The translations under genes and the position numbers were made by a program. The notes beneath the pieces are model-generated. The model was not told where the DNA came from and searched no databases. It saw only the letters and a program-made list of their open reading frames with translations. A stretch of DNA of 64,000 nt, from assembly GCA_022573715.1 (NCBI GenBank), contig JACZTL010000001.1, forward strand, positions 222,471-286,470, written 5' to 3'. Positions 1 through 8,419 of the stretch are shown here, in pieces. Within the stretch, counting starts at the first letter, position 1. The number at the start of each line of letters is the position of its first letter. The DNA comes from Bacteroidota bacterium. Lineage in GTDB: Bacteria; Bacteroidota; Ignavibacteria; Ignavibacteriales; Ignavibacteriaceae.

Positions 1-2
1 AG

Positions 3-740
3 TATTTGAAGGAATCGAATTTAAACAGAGGTTTGTTCGGGCTCTTTGCTAAAATTATTCTTCATTATATAAGAATTTGGGACGCTTCAAACGTAAACCG
101 TGTTGACTATTTTATGGCAAATTCAAATTACATTAAGAAAAGAATTAAAAAAGTTTACGGAAAAGATTCCGAAGTAATTTATCCTCCAGTAGATACGGAA
201 AAATTTAAATGCGAAACACAAAAAGATAATTACTATTTAACAGCTTCAAGATTAGTGCCTTATAAAAGAATAGATTTAATTGCCCAGGCATTTACAAATA
301 TGCCGGACAAAAAATTAATAATCGTCGGTGATGGTCCAGAAGAGAAAAAAATCAAAACACATTCAGGCAAAAATATTGAATTCGTTGGTTATCAGCATGG
401 TGAAGCACTCGTCAAATATATGCAGAAAGCAAAGGCATTTATATTTGCAGCCGACGAAGATTTTGGTATAATGGTAGTAGAAGCACTTTCTTGTGGAACA
501 CCCGTAATTGCTTTTAATAAAGGTGGTGTAATGGAAACAATAAAAAATGGAGAGTCTGGTGTTTTATTTAACGAACAATCCGTTGATTCTATTATTGATG
601 CTGTAAAAACATTCGAACAAAAAGAAAACAATTTTGACTCCATTTCACTTTCAAATTATGCAAAACAATTTGACAGAAAAATGTTTGAAGAAAAATATAA
701 TAAGTTTGTTACTGATAAATGCGAAGAGTTTTTTAACTAA
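3..740 (+). CDS. Glycosyltransferase family 4 (GT-B), C-terminal part; 5' end outside window
   Basis: This is the nucleotide-sugar-binding half of a GT4 glycosyltransferase, which transfers a sugar from an NDP-sugar onto a growing polysaccharide or lipid-linked acceptor at the cytoplasmic membrane. The visible part has the family string VDYFMANSNYIKKRI, then VIYPPVDTEKF, the Rossmann segment KKLIIVGDGPE, and the donor-binding E-x7-E region EDFGIMVVEALSCGTPV. About 245 residues are present where about 370 are usual, and the frame is open to the window edge, so the N-terminal acceptor domain lies upstream. The TTG at base 6 is not a credible start. It ends 12 bases before a sugar-phosphate transferase gene, so both probably belong to one exopolysaccharide or O-antigen operon. 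The sugar specificity cannot be read from the sequence. Confidence 0.9.
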   Translation, partial: YLKESNLNRGLFGLFAKIILHYIRIWDASNVNRVDYFMANSNYIKKRIKKVYGKDSEVIYPPVDTEKFKCETQKDNYYLTASRLVPYKRIDLIAQAFTNMPDKKLIIVGDGPEEKKIKTHSGKNIEFVGYQHGEALVKYMQKAKAFIFAADEDFGIMVVEALSCGTPVIAFNKGGVMETIKNGESGVLFNEQSVDSIIDAVKTFEQKENNFDSISLSNYAKQFDRKMFEEKYNKFVTDKCEEFFN

Positions 741-752
741 TCTTCTCCAATA

Positions 753-2147
753 ATGCTTACAAATACAAAATCAAAATATTATTTAAATCTGTTTTTAGAT
801 CTACTGCTGCTCAATATTTGTTTTGTTTTATCGGCTGTTGCATCGCAAAACTTACATATTCTTTTAGATAGGTACTATATGTTCATACTAATGGCAGCAT
901 TGAACTTTGTATGGTATTTCACTTCAAATGTTTCTTCTTTTTACGAAGACTTTTTCATACGGTCATATTCTTACCAACTTACAAACATCATTAAAAATAT
1001 TACCGCACAAATTGTTCTTGCCGTCTTCTTTATTTTCATTGCTAAAGAAGATCTGTTTACACGTAACTTTATAATTTTTTATGGTTTTCTACTTTGGTTA
1101 ACTGTGAGCACGCGTATTCAAATAGTTAAAAAAATAACAGTAAATTATAAAAGTAAAAAACACAATCTAAAGAATGTAATTATTATCGGTGCCGGTGAGA
1201 TAGGTAAAAATTTTCTTAAACTTATCACCGAAAGAAAGGATTTAGGATTTAATTTTTTAGGGTTTGCAGATGACAATGTTAATGATAACAAAATAATCTG
1301 CAAGATAAATGAAATTGAAGAAGTAATAAATGAATATGCTGTTGATGTAGTTATCATTGCACTTTCTTTGGAATCATCAAATGAAATTGAACGAATTATA
1401 AAAATTTGCAACAAGCATGCATTACGTGTGCATATAATTCCGGATTATTTCAGGTTTATTTCAAAAAAATATCAAATAAATATGATAGCAGATTTCCCGA
1501 TTATTACTGTTAGAAACGAACCTCTTTCAGAAGTGCATTGGCGATTTGTAAAAAGAACAATTGATATAATTCTCTCAGGCCTGGTTATTATTTTAATCTT
1601 TCCTTGGCTTTTACCTGTTTTATTTGTCTTAAATTTATTTTATTCAAGAGGTCCTTTGTTTTTTATTCAGGATAGAGTCAGCAATGTCGAAAATTCTTTC
1701 AGGTGTTACAAGTTTAGAACAATGAATTCTAAAAATAATTTTAGTAATAAATTTATACCTACATCCAAAGATGACACGAGGATAACCAAAATTGGTAAAT
1801 GGTTAAGAAAAACAAATTTAGATGAACTGCCCCAGTTTATTAATGTTTTCAAAGGTGAAATGTCCATAGTCGGTCCAAGACCTCATCCAAAAGCTTATAA
1901 CGAATTATACGAATTATTTGTTGACGAAATAAACATAAGGGGATGGGTAAAACCGGGAATAACCGGTTGGGCACAAGTTCACGGTTACAGGGGTGATGTT
2001 GAAGACAGGGAAGAAAATAAAAAAAGGATAAAAATGCGTATTGAATATGATCTTTGGTATATTGAAAATTGGTCGTTGTGGTTGGATATTCAAATAATGC
2101 TTTTAACATTTTGGCAAATGATAAGAGGTCAAAATGCAGGAATTTAA
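753..2147 (+). CDS. Exopolysaccharide polyprenyl glycosylphosphotransferase (WcaJ/WbaP type)
   Basis: This is predicted to be the membrane enzyme that starts repeat-unit synthesis by moving a hexose-1-phosphate from a nucleotide sugar to undecaprenyl phosphate. The 464 residues follow the usual plan. There are about four N-terminal membrane helices (residues 8-130). A cytoplasmic nucleotide-binding-like domain opens with NVIIIGAGEIGKNF near 142. A hydrophobic hairpin lies near 270-300, followed by the catalytic domain. Catalytic-domain motifs are KFRTM near 319, DELPQFINVFKGEMSIVGPR near 357-377 and PGITGWAQVHGYRGD near 401. Full length matches the family. It follows a GT4 gene by 12 bases. 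Glucose and galactose cannot be told apart as the substrate. Confidence 0.93.
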   Translation: MLTNTKSKYYLNLFLDLLLLNICFVLSAVASQNLHILLDRYYMFILMAALNFVWYFTSNVSSFYEDFFIRSYSYQLTNIIKNITAQIVLAVFFIFIAKEDLFTRNFIIFYGFLLWLTVSTRIQIVKKITVNYKSKKHNLKNVIIIGAGEIGKNFLKLITERKDLGFNFLGFADDNVNDNKIICKINEIEEVINEYAVDVVIIALSLESSNEIERIIKICNKHALRVHIIPDYFRFISKKYQINMIADFPIITVRNEPLSEVHWRFVKRTIDIILSGLVIILIFPWLLPVLFVLNLFYSRGPLFFIQDRVSNVENSFRCYKFRTMNSKNNFSNKFIPTSKDDTRITKIGKWLRKTNLDELPQFINVFKGEMSIVGPRPHPKAYNELYELFVDEINIRGWVKPGITGWAQVHGYRGDVEDREENKKRIKMRIEYDLWYIENWSLWLDIQIMLLTFWQMIRGQNAGI

Positions 2148-2181
2148 TTTTATTATTTGTAGTTTACTTTATATAATGTTC

Positions 2182-2210
2182 TTGACATTATTTGTTTTGA
2201 AAACTAATTT
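2182..2210 (+). promoter_or_regulatory. Candidate sigma70-type promoter
   Basis: TTGACA at 2182-2187 is followed after 17 bases by TAATTT at 2205-2210, about 40 bases before the lipoprotein start at 2250. The match is good for a canonical -35/-10 pair. In such AT-rich DNA chance matches are common, so this is only a candidate. Confidence 0.35.
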
Positions 2211-2249
2211 ACTTTATATGAACTTGTATTTTATTAAACGAGTTAAATA

Positions 2250-3674
2250 ATGCCTAATAACTATTCGGTTAAAAATTCCTTAATTAAATTTGTTATATTT
2301 TTTATTCCCTTTTTACTATTTAGCTGTACACCGGATTCTACGGTGGTAACAACGGGGGGCGGAGGCGGGATAACGCCTGTTCTTCAAAAATCAACCGTTG
2401 CAGGACAAGTAATAGACGATTTATCCGGTATACCTATAGACAGTGCAGACGTATTAATTTCCGGTCCATCATTAAGTATAAATTTAAAAACTGATACCCA
2501 AGGAAAATTTGCAACAGAAATAGAAACTGATGTTGATATTACCTTAACTATATTTACTTCCAAATCCGGATTTGTAACAGATACAGCAACAGCAACAGTT
2601 GTTCCTTCCACCACTCTTAATTTGGATTTAATAAAACTGTCTCCAATAACAACGGGCACACCCCCTTCAGGTGACCCTGTTAGTATATTCCTTTCTTCTC
2701 AATCAACAACTTCAATTGGTGTTAGAGCAAGCGGTTCCGTTGAGACAGCAAGTCTTATATTTGAAGTAAGAGATTCCTCGAACACACCTATTGATTTAGC
2801 TCACTCTGTTAATGTTAAATTTACTTTACTTGCAGCCCCCGGCGGGGGAGAAATTATTAGTCCTTCATCTGTTACAACGAATAACCTGGGTCAAGCAACT
2901 GTCAATATAACAAGTGGGACAAAAGCAGGTGTGGTTCAAATAAGAGCTCAAATTGATTTAGCATCTGTAACAATTATTTCAGACCCGGTAAGTGTAGCAA
3001 TACACGGAGGGCTACCAGATTTATCTCATTTTTCCGTTATTCCCTCACTCGTTAATTTCCCTGCATTGGATCAATTTGGAACAATTATGACTGTTTCTGT
3101 AAGTGTCGGAGATAAATATTCAAATCCGGTGAAAACGGGTACTGTTGTTTCATTTATAACAACGGGTGGAATAATTGAGGGTTCAATTGCAACTAATGAT
3201 CAAGGTGGTGGTACAGTTAATTTAATTTCCGGTAATCCTAAACCTGTTGATGCCATTTTGGGACCAGGTTTTGCTACGGTAACTGCAACTACTGTCGATG
3301 AAAATCATGTAACTATAAGCCGGGATGCGATTATATTATTTTCGGGTATACCAACTATATCAATCTCACCTTCTACATTTGCAATTGCGAACGGTGGATC
3401 CCAAAACTTTACTTATACTGTGTTTGATGAGAACGGAAATCCATTGGGTAAAGGAACACAAATTACAGTTACAGTTGACGGCACAAGTGTTTCTGCACAA
3501 GGACAGATAAATGTTGAACTACCCGATACTCAAAGCCCTGTGTGGACTCAATTTAGTTTTACTGTGTTTGATACAGATGATTCTACAAATGTAGTCAAGC
3601 CGGTTAGTATTACTATTAATTCAACAGGCCCTAACGGAATCAGTGAAAGCATAATTTCGGGAACGAGCAGATAA
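2250..3674 (+). CDS. Lipoprotein with carboxypeptidase-regulatory-like and Ig-like (Big) domains
   Basis: This is a surface or periplasmic lipoprotein with no visible enzymatic domain. The N-terminus is a lipoprotein signal ending in FLLFSC with the modified Cys at residue 26, then a Gly-rich linker. Residues about 50-133 (STVAGQVIDDLSGIPIDSAD, later TDTQGKFAT) have the look of a carboxypeptidase-regulatory-like beta-sandwich. Three bacterial Ig-like (Big_1-type) modules follow, around 142-235, 255-365 and 366-474, marked by patterns such as TNNLGQATVNITSG and TNDQGGGTVNLISG. There is no T9SS sorting signal. It sits after a polysaccharide gene pair, is separated by about 100 bases with its own candidate promoter, and ends before a strong terminator. 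The role is unknown; adhesion or envelope scaffolding is a guess. Confidence 0.85.
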   Translation: MPNNYSVKNSLIKFVIFFIPFLLFSCTPDSTVVTTGGGGGITPVLQKSTVAGQVIDDLSGIPIDSADVLISGPSLSINLKTDTQGKFATEIETDVDITLTIFTSKSGFVTDTATATVVPSTTLNLDLIKLSPITTGTPPSGDPVSIFLSSQSTTSIGVRASGSVETASLIFEVRDSSNTPIDLAHSVNVKFTLLAAPGGGEIISPSSVTTNNLGQATVNITSGTKAGVVQIRAQIDLASVTIISDPVSVAIHGGLPDLSHFSVIPSLVNFPALDQFGTIMTVSVSVGDKYSNPVKTGTVVSFITTGGIIEGSIATNDQGGGTVNLISGNPKPVDAILGPGFATVTATTVDENHVTISRDAIILFSGIPTISISPSTFAIANGGSQNFTYTVFDENGNPLGKGTQITVTVDGTSVSAQGQINVELPDTQSPVWTQFSFTVFDTDDSTNVVKPVSITINSTGPNGISESIISGTSR

Positions 3675-3702
3675 CATATTATTGCTATAATTTTAAAATA
3701 GC

Positions 3703-3733
3703 AAAGGGCAAATCAAAATGATTTGCCCTTTTT
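3703..3733. terminator. Rho-independent terminator, probably bidirectional
   Basis: A perfect 12-bp stem (AAAGGGCAAATC / GATTTGCCCTTT) with a 5-base loop is followed by a T-run on the plus strand. The minus strand also has a short T-rich tail. It lies between two convergent genes ending at 3674 and 3751. Confidence 0.85.
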
Positions 3734-3750
3734 CTTTAAGTAAGTAAAAA

Positions 3751-4182
3751 TCATTCGGAAGTGGTCTCGGTCTCTTCAGCTTTCCCTCCGTAAACTTGAG
3801 CTGCTACAACACCGATAATTACACACTCAATTACTCCATAAATAAACCACTGTAGAGCAAGGCTGTAAGGAATAGGCTGAGTAGCATATGTGGCGTATGC
3901 CATTGGAACACTTACCATCATTCCAACATAAAAACCGTAACGAACACCTTCCATCAATCCTTTGCCTTCGCTGCCTTTTGCAAATATTAAGCAGAAGAAA
4001 AAGATGAAGAACAATCCGGCAACATAAAGAATCCACATTTTCATGTCGGCTTCAGGACGCATAATTTTCATCACAGCTTCCGTTGCGTAAGTGGATTTCA
4101 GCAATACACCGTGAATTATAAATTCCAGAATTTCGTAGACAACATAAGTTGCTGCGAAACTTATCCAAAATTTTTTATTCAT
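3751..4182 (-). CDS. Four-helix integral membrane protein, unknown function
   Basis: This 143-residue protein has four hydrophobic segments at about residues 5-27, 48-68, 79-100 and 106-128. The C-terminal tail is short, charged and acidic (KAEETETTSE). An His/Glu-bearing first helix (YEILEFIIHGVLL) and a proline-containing third region (MAYATYATQPIPYS) are the only distinctive features. I do not recognise a named family; related small membrane proteins may be annotated as hypothetical in Ignavibacteria. It is a single gene convergent with the lipoprotein gene. The ATG at 4182 has GAGGGAAT a few bases upstream, a reasonable ribosome-binding site. Confidence 0.7.
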   Translation of the reverse strand: MNKKFWISFAATYVVYEILEFIIHGVLLKSTYATEAVMKIMRPEADMKMWILYVAGLFFIFFFCLIFAKGSEGKGLMEGVRYGFYVGMMVSVPMAYATYATQPIPYSLALQWFIYGVIECVIIGVVAAQVYGGKAEETETTSE

Positions 4183-4359
4183 AATGATTCCCTCGAGTTT
4201 GTTTATAAATATATTATTTAAAACTCCCTCCGATTAAAACTATTTAACTTAAACTATTTATGCAACAAAAATTTGAACATTTAAAATTTAATTTAATAAA
4301 TTGTTTGTTTTTACCTATTTTCTAACTATTAAATTTTCAAATAATTTTTAGGGGATATT

Positions 4360-4710
4360 ATGTCTGTAAATCTGATAGCACATGTTGAAATTCCTTCCAC
4401 TAATCTTAACACAACAACAGATTTTTTTGAAAAGGTCTTTGACTGGAAATTTAAACCCTTCGGTAAAGGATATTTGCTTTACAATACACATAATCAGTTA
4501 ACTGTCGGTCTTAGAAAAGTAGATAGTGTATCAAACGGTGATACTACAATCTTTCACATTAGAATTGATAACATAGACAAAATTTTGGAGAAAGCAGAAA
4601 AAGAAGGCGGCAGTATTTTTAGAGGCAAAACAGTAATACCGGCAATGGGTTATTATGCATTAATAAAAGACCCTGATGGCAATACAATAGGATTATATCA
4701 AGGAAATTAA
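4360..4710 (+). CDS. VOC-family (glyoxalase/bleomycin-resistance-like) protein
   Basis: This is a single-module vicinal-oxygen-chelate protein of 116 residues. It begins LIAHVEIPSTNLNTTTDFFE, has the FEKVFDWKF turn typical of the fold, and ends with the strand pair YYALIKDPDGNTIGLYQ. Residues at metal-ligand positions include His9, Glu11 and possibly His in IFHIRID, so metal binding is plausible but the substrate is unknown. Length is normal for the VOC superfamily. GGGGATATT just before the ATG serves as the ribosome-binding site. It is monocistronic, with AT-rich DNA upstream (4183-4359) and a repeat-rich spacer downstream. Confidence 0.85.
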   Translation: MSVNLIAHVEIPSTNLNTTTDFFEKVFDWKFKPFGKGYLLYNTHNQLTVGLRKVDSVSNGDTTIFHIRIDNIDKILEKAEKEGGSIFRGKTVIPAMGYYALIKDPDGNTIGLYQGN

Positions 4711-4775
4711 GGATAAGTAATTAATTAGGTTCATTTAAAAAGTGAAAATACCAGAAATGTCATTCCCGTGAAAAC

Positions 4776-4811
4776 CTGTCCGCCGTACTTCGTACTATGG
4801 AAGGCGGACAG
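4776..4811. repeat. GC-rich palindromic repeat (TCCGCC/GGCGGA family)
   Basis: The arms CTGTCCGCC (4776-4784) and GGCGGACAG (4803-4811) pair perfectly. The loop holds a second small hairpin, GTACTTCGTAC. It stands in an otherwise AT-rich gene-free stretch (4711-4880) that also holds fragments such as GTCATTCCCG and GGGACGACATTC. The same arms recur at many places in this window. Confidence 0.8.
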
Positions 4812-4880
4812 AAATTTTAAATACTTAGAAGATAAAATAGATTCCCACCTAGGCAGGGACGACATTCTTAGATTAATAAA

Positions 4881-4911
4881 AAACCCGATTTCTTCAAAAA
4901 ATCGGGTTTTT
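4881..4911 (-). terminator. Terminator hairpin ending duplicated unit A
   Basis: The stem AAACCCGATTT / AAATCGGGTTT has a 7-base loop, and on the minus strand it is followed by six T. It lies downstream of the propeller gene ending at 4992. The same hairpin recurs at 9051-9081 and, with a changed loop, at 13244-13274, so it marks the borders of the tandem duplication. Confidence 0.85.
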
Positions 4912-4978
4912 CTACACAACACTAATGTCAAAAAGCTTATTTATCATTACGGCATTTGTCGTTATTTCATTAATACTT

Positions 4979-5006
4979 GTCCGCCGTAGTATTAACGAAG
5001 GAGGAT
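4979..5006. repeat. Palindromic repeat at the 3' end of propeller gene A
   Basis: The element begins GTCCGCCGTAG and ends GAAGGAGGAT, an imperfect hairpin of the same family as the one at 4776. It overlaps the last codons and the stop codon of the gene ending at 4992. The homologous gene at 30554 lacks it and ends ATGATATTGATGAAATAA at the matching place, so the element appears to have been inserted into the last codons and supplied a new stop. Confidence 0.65.
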
Positions 5007-7850
5007 CATTTTCTTTGTCTGTACAAAATTATCCGCACGTCCCGGTGTGTAAACTTGTAATCTGTAGAAATAAACACCACTCGATAATCCGCCTGTGGCG
5101 GATGAAGCGTTAAAGTTTACGGAATGATTGCCAACAGAAAATTCTTTGTTTACTATATCTTTTACCTTCCTTCCCAAAGCATCGAACAATGTTAATTGTA
5201 CGTTACCTGTTTGCGGCAAAGAGAAATTAATTGTTGTTGAAGGATTAAAAGGATTGGGATAGTTTTGAGATAAGGTATAGTTAGTGGGTAATTGATTTTC
5301 ATTATTAATTTCAGTAGTACCTGTGTAAGTGCCTGTAAATATTCCTCTACCGTGAGTACCTATTGCAACATATTTATCAACTTTTCTTAAAGAAATATAA
5401 TTAACAATAACATTACCTATAAGATTACCACCTTCTTGAGTCCAAGTTGTTGAACTTCCATTTAAAGTAGTAGTTGAATATAAACCGGTGCTTGTACCAA
5501 CTAAATACACTGTACCTGAAGGATCAGGCAAAATTCCTGCACTACGTACTGAAGGGCCTATTGTTCCTCCTATTCCATTATCACCCAAATTACCTTCTAT
5601 TGCCGTAAAAGTTATTCCCCCATTACTTGAATAATATATACTCACTATTCCATAACTTGAAAGTACAACCAATATTTCATTAGAATCATCCGGATTTATT
5701 GCAATGTTACTAATATAACCCCCTGTTGCTACACCGGCAGTAGCTAATGCTGACGAAAGATCTGAAGGAGCAGAAGTATTTGTTTTAGCATTATCTAAAC
5801 GAAATAATTTAGGTTTTATACCACTAATAATAGCACTGGCTGCAAAATATAACACATTGTTGGAATTACTTTTTGATATTGCAATTGCAGTAAAATTAAC
5901 TTGAGTACCATTAACAGCACTATTATTAAGTGAAGTCCAGCCAGTAGATGTCTTATTTAAAAAATTAGGTAATGTAGTTGCGCTATTTTGACGCCATAAA
6001 AATCCCCCCGCTAAATAATAAATATAATTCTCATCGTTAGCATCTACAGCATAAGGATTTATAAATAATTGACCCGAAGCTCCAGATGGTGTAATAATAC
6101 TCCAGTTATTATTCCAATCAGGCATTTTACCGGTAGTATATCTTAAGCGGTTAACACGCCCATTTTGAGAGCTCGTAAAAGCAAAGACACTTCTAAAGAA
6201 GCCATATGCACCATCACCGCTACTAACATCTGATGATGAACTTGTTGTTGTTCCATTAAATGTAAAATAAGGAGTACCATTGTCCTGCGTTCCACCCATA
6301 ACCCTATTATCCCCTAAAGAATCATAAATTGCAACCGTATAAAATTGAGTTACATTATAACCGCCGTTTTTGTCTGTCCACGGGAAAGTAGCAGAATAAC
6401 TTGTATTGGTGATATCGGAAGTATAAGACAAACCACCGTCGTGTCCACTCCAAAATGCATTAGGATTAGAGGGATCAAAAGCAAAAGAATGTTGATCTGG
6501 ATGGTGTTTTGGATAAAGAAAATCTGTCGGATGGAACCCAGCAATCCAAACATCTTTTCTACTCGAAACAGAAGGTGTTGTCGCAAATCCATCTGTTGAC
6601 CTAAATAAATTTGTACCTCCAATTATAACAAAATTAGGATCGTCAGGCTTTACTGCAACCATCATATTATAAGTACCTTGTACATTAAAGACCCCTTGTC
6701 CTGAGTATATCAACCCCTCACCTGAAAAATCAGGAATATGAGATGATCTATCTTCTGAAGCACCCGTGCTAACAGTAATTTTATGAAAACTTACAACATC
6801 CCTACCACTACTTTGTACACCGTGATCTGTTAAAACATATAAAATATCTGCATCAGATGGTGCAGATGCTAAATAAGCTCGGGTATAAGTAGTAGTTGGA
6901 TATGTAGTAGGTGTTATATTTGTCCAAGTATTCCCGTCATTGGTAGATTTAAAAATTCCGGGCGCGTCTGTTTGTGTTACAAATGTAGACTTTGAAGTAT
7001 AAGCTATAACAGTACCGTTAGAAGTAACGACAACGTCGTTCCATATATGCTGGCTAACTGCACCTTTTACAAGTGAAAATGAACTCTCACCCACTTTTAA
7101 TCTGTAAATTCCAACTGCATTACTTGCGCAAAATACACTTCCAGTAGTTGGACTTATTACTATTCTAGATACAAAATCAGTTACTGAATTAAAAGATGAT
7201 ACATCACTACTGAACGTTGATGAAATTACAGCCCAAGTCTCTCCATTATCTGTTGATTTATATATACCGTCACCTGAAAAACTAGCACCACCAGCACCTG
7301 CAGAATTCCCTTGCCATTCTCCTGTAGAATAATACCAAGTATCTTGATTACCTGAGCGTGTATCTTGTGCAATAGAAGTAACACTTAATATTTGAGAAGT
7401 TGTGTTTTTCATAGACCATGTAGAACCGCCGTTAGTTGATTTCCAAATTCCTCCGGAAATTCCGCCAGCTAAAATAATATTGGAATTTCTAACATCTATA
7501 GCAAGAGCTCTTGTTCTGCCGCCAACATCAGTAGGACCTGCCTCTTTCCAAGTAAAACCGTTTGTGGAATTGTATTTACCAAGTTTCGCATTCAGATTTT
7601 TTGCAAATTCCAATTCTCTTGCCCTGTAATTGGGAGGTAACTGTCCCGTAGCTGGATCTTTTAGCATACGGAAGAAATATTCATCTCTTGCTTTTTTCAT
7701 ATCTACCGATGCGTGTGGCGAGGACGATGAGATATCCTTTATATTTGTAGTATTATGTGTTTGCATATCTTGCGAGTATGGTAATTGAAAGAGAAAAGTT
7801 GCAACAAACACTATACTTAAAAACGTTAATAGTTGGTATCTTTTTTTCAT
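4992..7850 (-). CDS. T9SS-secreted beta-propeller (Asp-box/VPS10-like) protein A
   Basis: This 952-residue secreted protein has an N-terminal signal segment (residues 4-26). A motif DPATGQLPPNYRARELEFAK lies near 60-80, followed by a long beta-propeller region. That region opens with GPTDVGGRTRALAID and carries Asp-box repeats such as KSTNGGSTW, KSTDNGETW and YSSNGGITF. A conserved segment HHPDQHSF lies near residue 449, then HDGG and GGTQDNG. The last 85 residues are a T9SS type A sorting domain (LSQNYPNPFNPSTT ... GVYFYRLQ ... KKMILLR), expected to be removed when the protein reaches the surface. The fold is shared with sialidase-like and sortilin-like proteins; no enzymatic activity can be assigned. 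It follows a lipoprotein gene by 22 bases and is 40-50% similar by eye to protein B except in the nearly identical C-terminus. Confidence 0.9.
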   Translation of the reverse strand: MKKRYQLLTFLSIVFVATFLFQLPYSQDMQTHNTTNIKDISSSSPHASVDMKKARDEYFFRMLKDPATGQLPPNYRARELEFAKNLNAKLGKYNSTNGFTWKEAGPTDVGGRTRALAIDVRNSNIILAGGISGGIWKSTNGGSTWSMKNTTSQILSVTSIAQDTRSGNQDTWYYSTGEWQGNSAGAGGASFSGDGIYKSTDNGETWAVISSTFSSDVSSFNSVTDFVSRIVISPTTGSVFCASNAVGIYRLKVGESSFSLVKGAVSQHIWNDVVVTSNGTVIAYTSKSTFVTQTDAPGIFKSTNDGNTWTNITPTTYPTTTYTRAYLASAPSDADILYVLTDHGVQSSGRDVVSFHKITVSTGASEDRSSHIPDFSGEGLIYSGQGVFNVQGTYNMMVAVKPDDPNFVIIGGTNLFRSTDGFATTPSVSSRKDVWIAGFHPTDFLYPKHHPDQHSFAFDPSNPNAFWSGHDGGLSYTSDITNTSYSATFPWTDKNGGYNVTQFYTVAIYDSLGDNRVMGGTQDNGTPYFTFNGTTTSSSSDVSSGDGAYGFFRSVFAFTSSQNGRVNRLRYTTGKMPDWNNNWSIITPSGASGQLFINPYAVDANDENYIYYLAGGFLWRQNSATTLPNFLNKTSTGWTSLNNSAVNGTQVNFTAIAISKSNSNNVLYFAASAIISGIKPKLFRLDNAKTNTSAPSDLSSALATAGVATGGYISNIAINPDDSNEILVVLSSYGIVSIYYSSNGGITFTAIEGNLGDNGIGGTIGPSVRSAGILPDPSGTVYLVGTSTGLYSTTTLNGSSTTWTQEGGNLIGNVIVNYISLRKVDKYVAIGTHGRGIFTGTYTGTTEINNENQLPTNYTLSQNYPNPFNPSTTINFSLPQTGNVQLTLFDALGRKVKDIVNKEFSVGNHSVNFNASSATGGLSSGVYFYRLQVYTPGRADNFVQTKKMILLR
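5087..5103. repeat. Palindrome inside the sorting domain of propeller A
   Basis: ATCCGCCTGTGGCGGAT forms a perfect 7-bp-arm palindrome in the coding sequence and gives the residues SATGG within NASSATGGLSSGVYF. The third propeller (30554) has a different short turn there. The arms match the dispersed palindrome family of this window. Confidence 0.7.
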
Positions 7851-7872
7851 TATTAATGCTCCATATAATTGG

Positions 7873-8283
7873 TTATTTAATACTTAATAAACTCCATTTA
7901 GAAGGAAGATTTGTTCCTAAACCAGCTTTGGATTGTCCTAAAACTATTTCTATAGTTCTACCGATTTTAAATAATTCGTTTTTACTAATATTACTTTTAA
8001 AATTTTCCGGTACCTCAATTTCAATTTCACCACTTTCTCCTATGGGTTGGGTATTCATCCCATATTCATTAACTTTTATAATATGAATTTTACAAATAGT
8101 TCTACTGTTATTCTCTGAAACATCAAGAATTTTTGCAGAAACAGAGACAGTCCCCGGTGCAATAGTTGGTTTGGGGAAAGGATTTTTAGACATGGTTTTG
8201 TTTTCTTTACTTGTGCTACAACCTGTAAATAATACAGTTACTGAAAATATTAATAGAACAAAATATAAAGTTTTTGATTTCAT
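7873..8283 (-). CDS. Small lipoprotein A, upstream partner of propeller A
   Basis: This lipoprotein of 136 residues has a signal peptide with lipobox LFTGC; the mature part is a short beta-rich domain with no motif I recognise. I chose the ATG at 8283 rather than the GTG four codons upstream because the equivalent gene at 12475 has an in-frame ATT there. It lies 22 bases upstream of the propeller gene, so the two are probably cotranscribed. The signal peptide is almost the same as that of lipoprotein B (KTLYFVLLIFSVTVLFTGC against KTFYLILLIFSVTVLYTGC), but the mature domains barely align. A role in anchoring or assisting the cognate propeller is inference only. Confidence 0.75.
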   Translation of the reverse strand: MKSKTLYFVLLIFSVTVLFTGCSTSKENKTMSKNPFPKPTIAPGTVSVSAKILDVSENNSRTICKIHIIKVNEYGMNTQPIGESGEIEIEVPENFKSNISKNELFKIGRTIEIVLGQSKAGLGTNLPSKWSLLSIK

Positions 8284-8419
8284 ATTATCGCTCACTTAAT
8301 AATATTATTTGAAAATAATTTTATACCGGAAAGAAACAAAAATAATTAGGTTCAACTCTTGATTCTTGAAAATGTAGATTGAAAATAATAAAATATTGTT
8401 TTTAATGCAATAAAAAAAT

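Noticed and set aside
4768..4989. Open frame of 73 codons in the spacer after the VOC gene
   Set aside because: It is made of palindromic repeat and terminator sequence, and the overlapping frames in other phases are equally open. No family resemblance and no ribosome-binding site.
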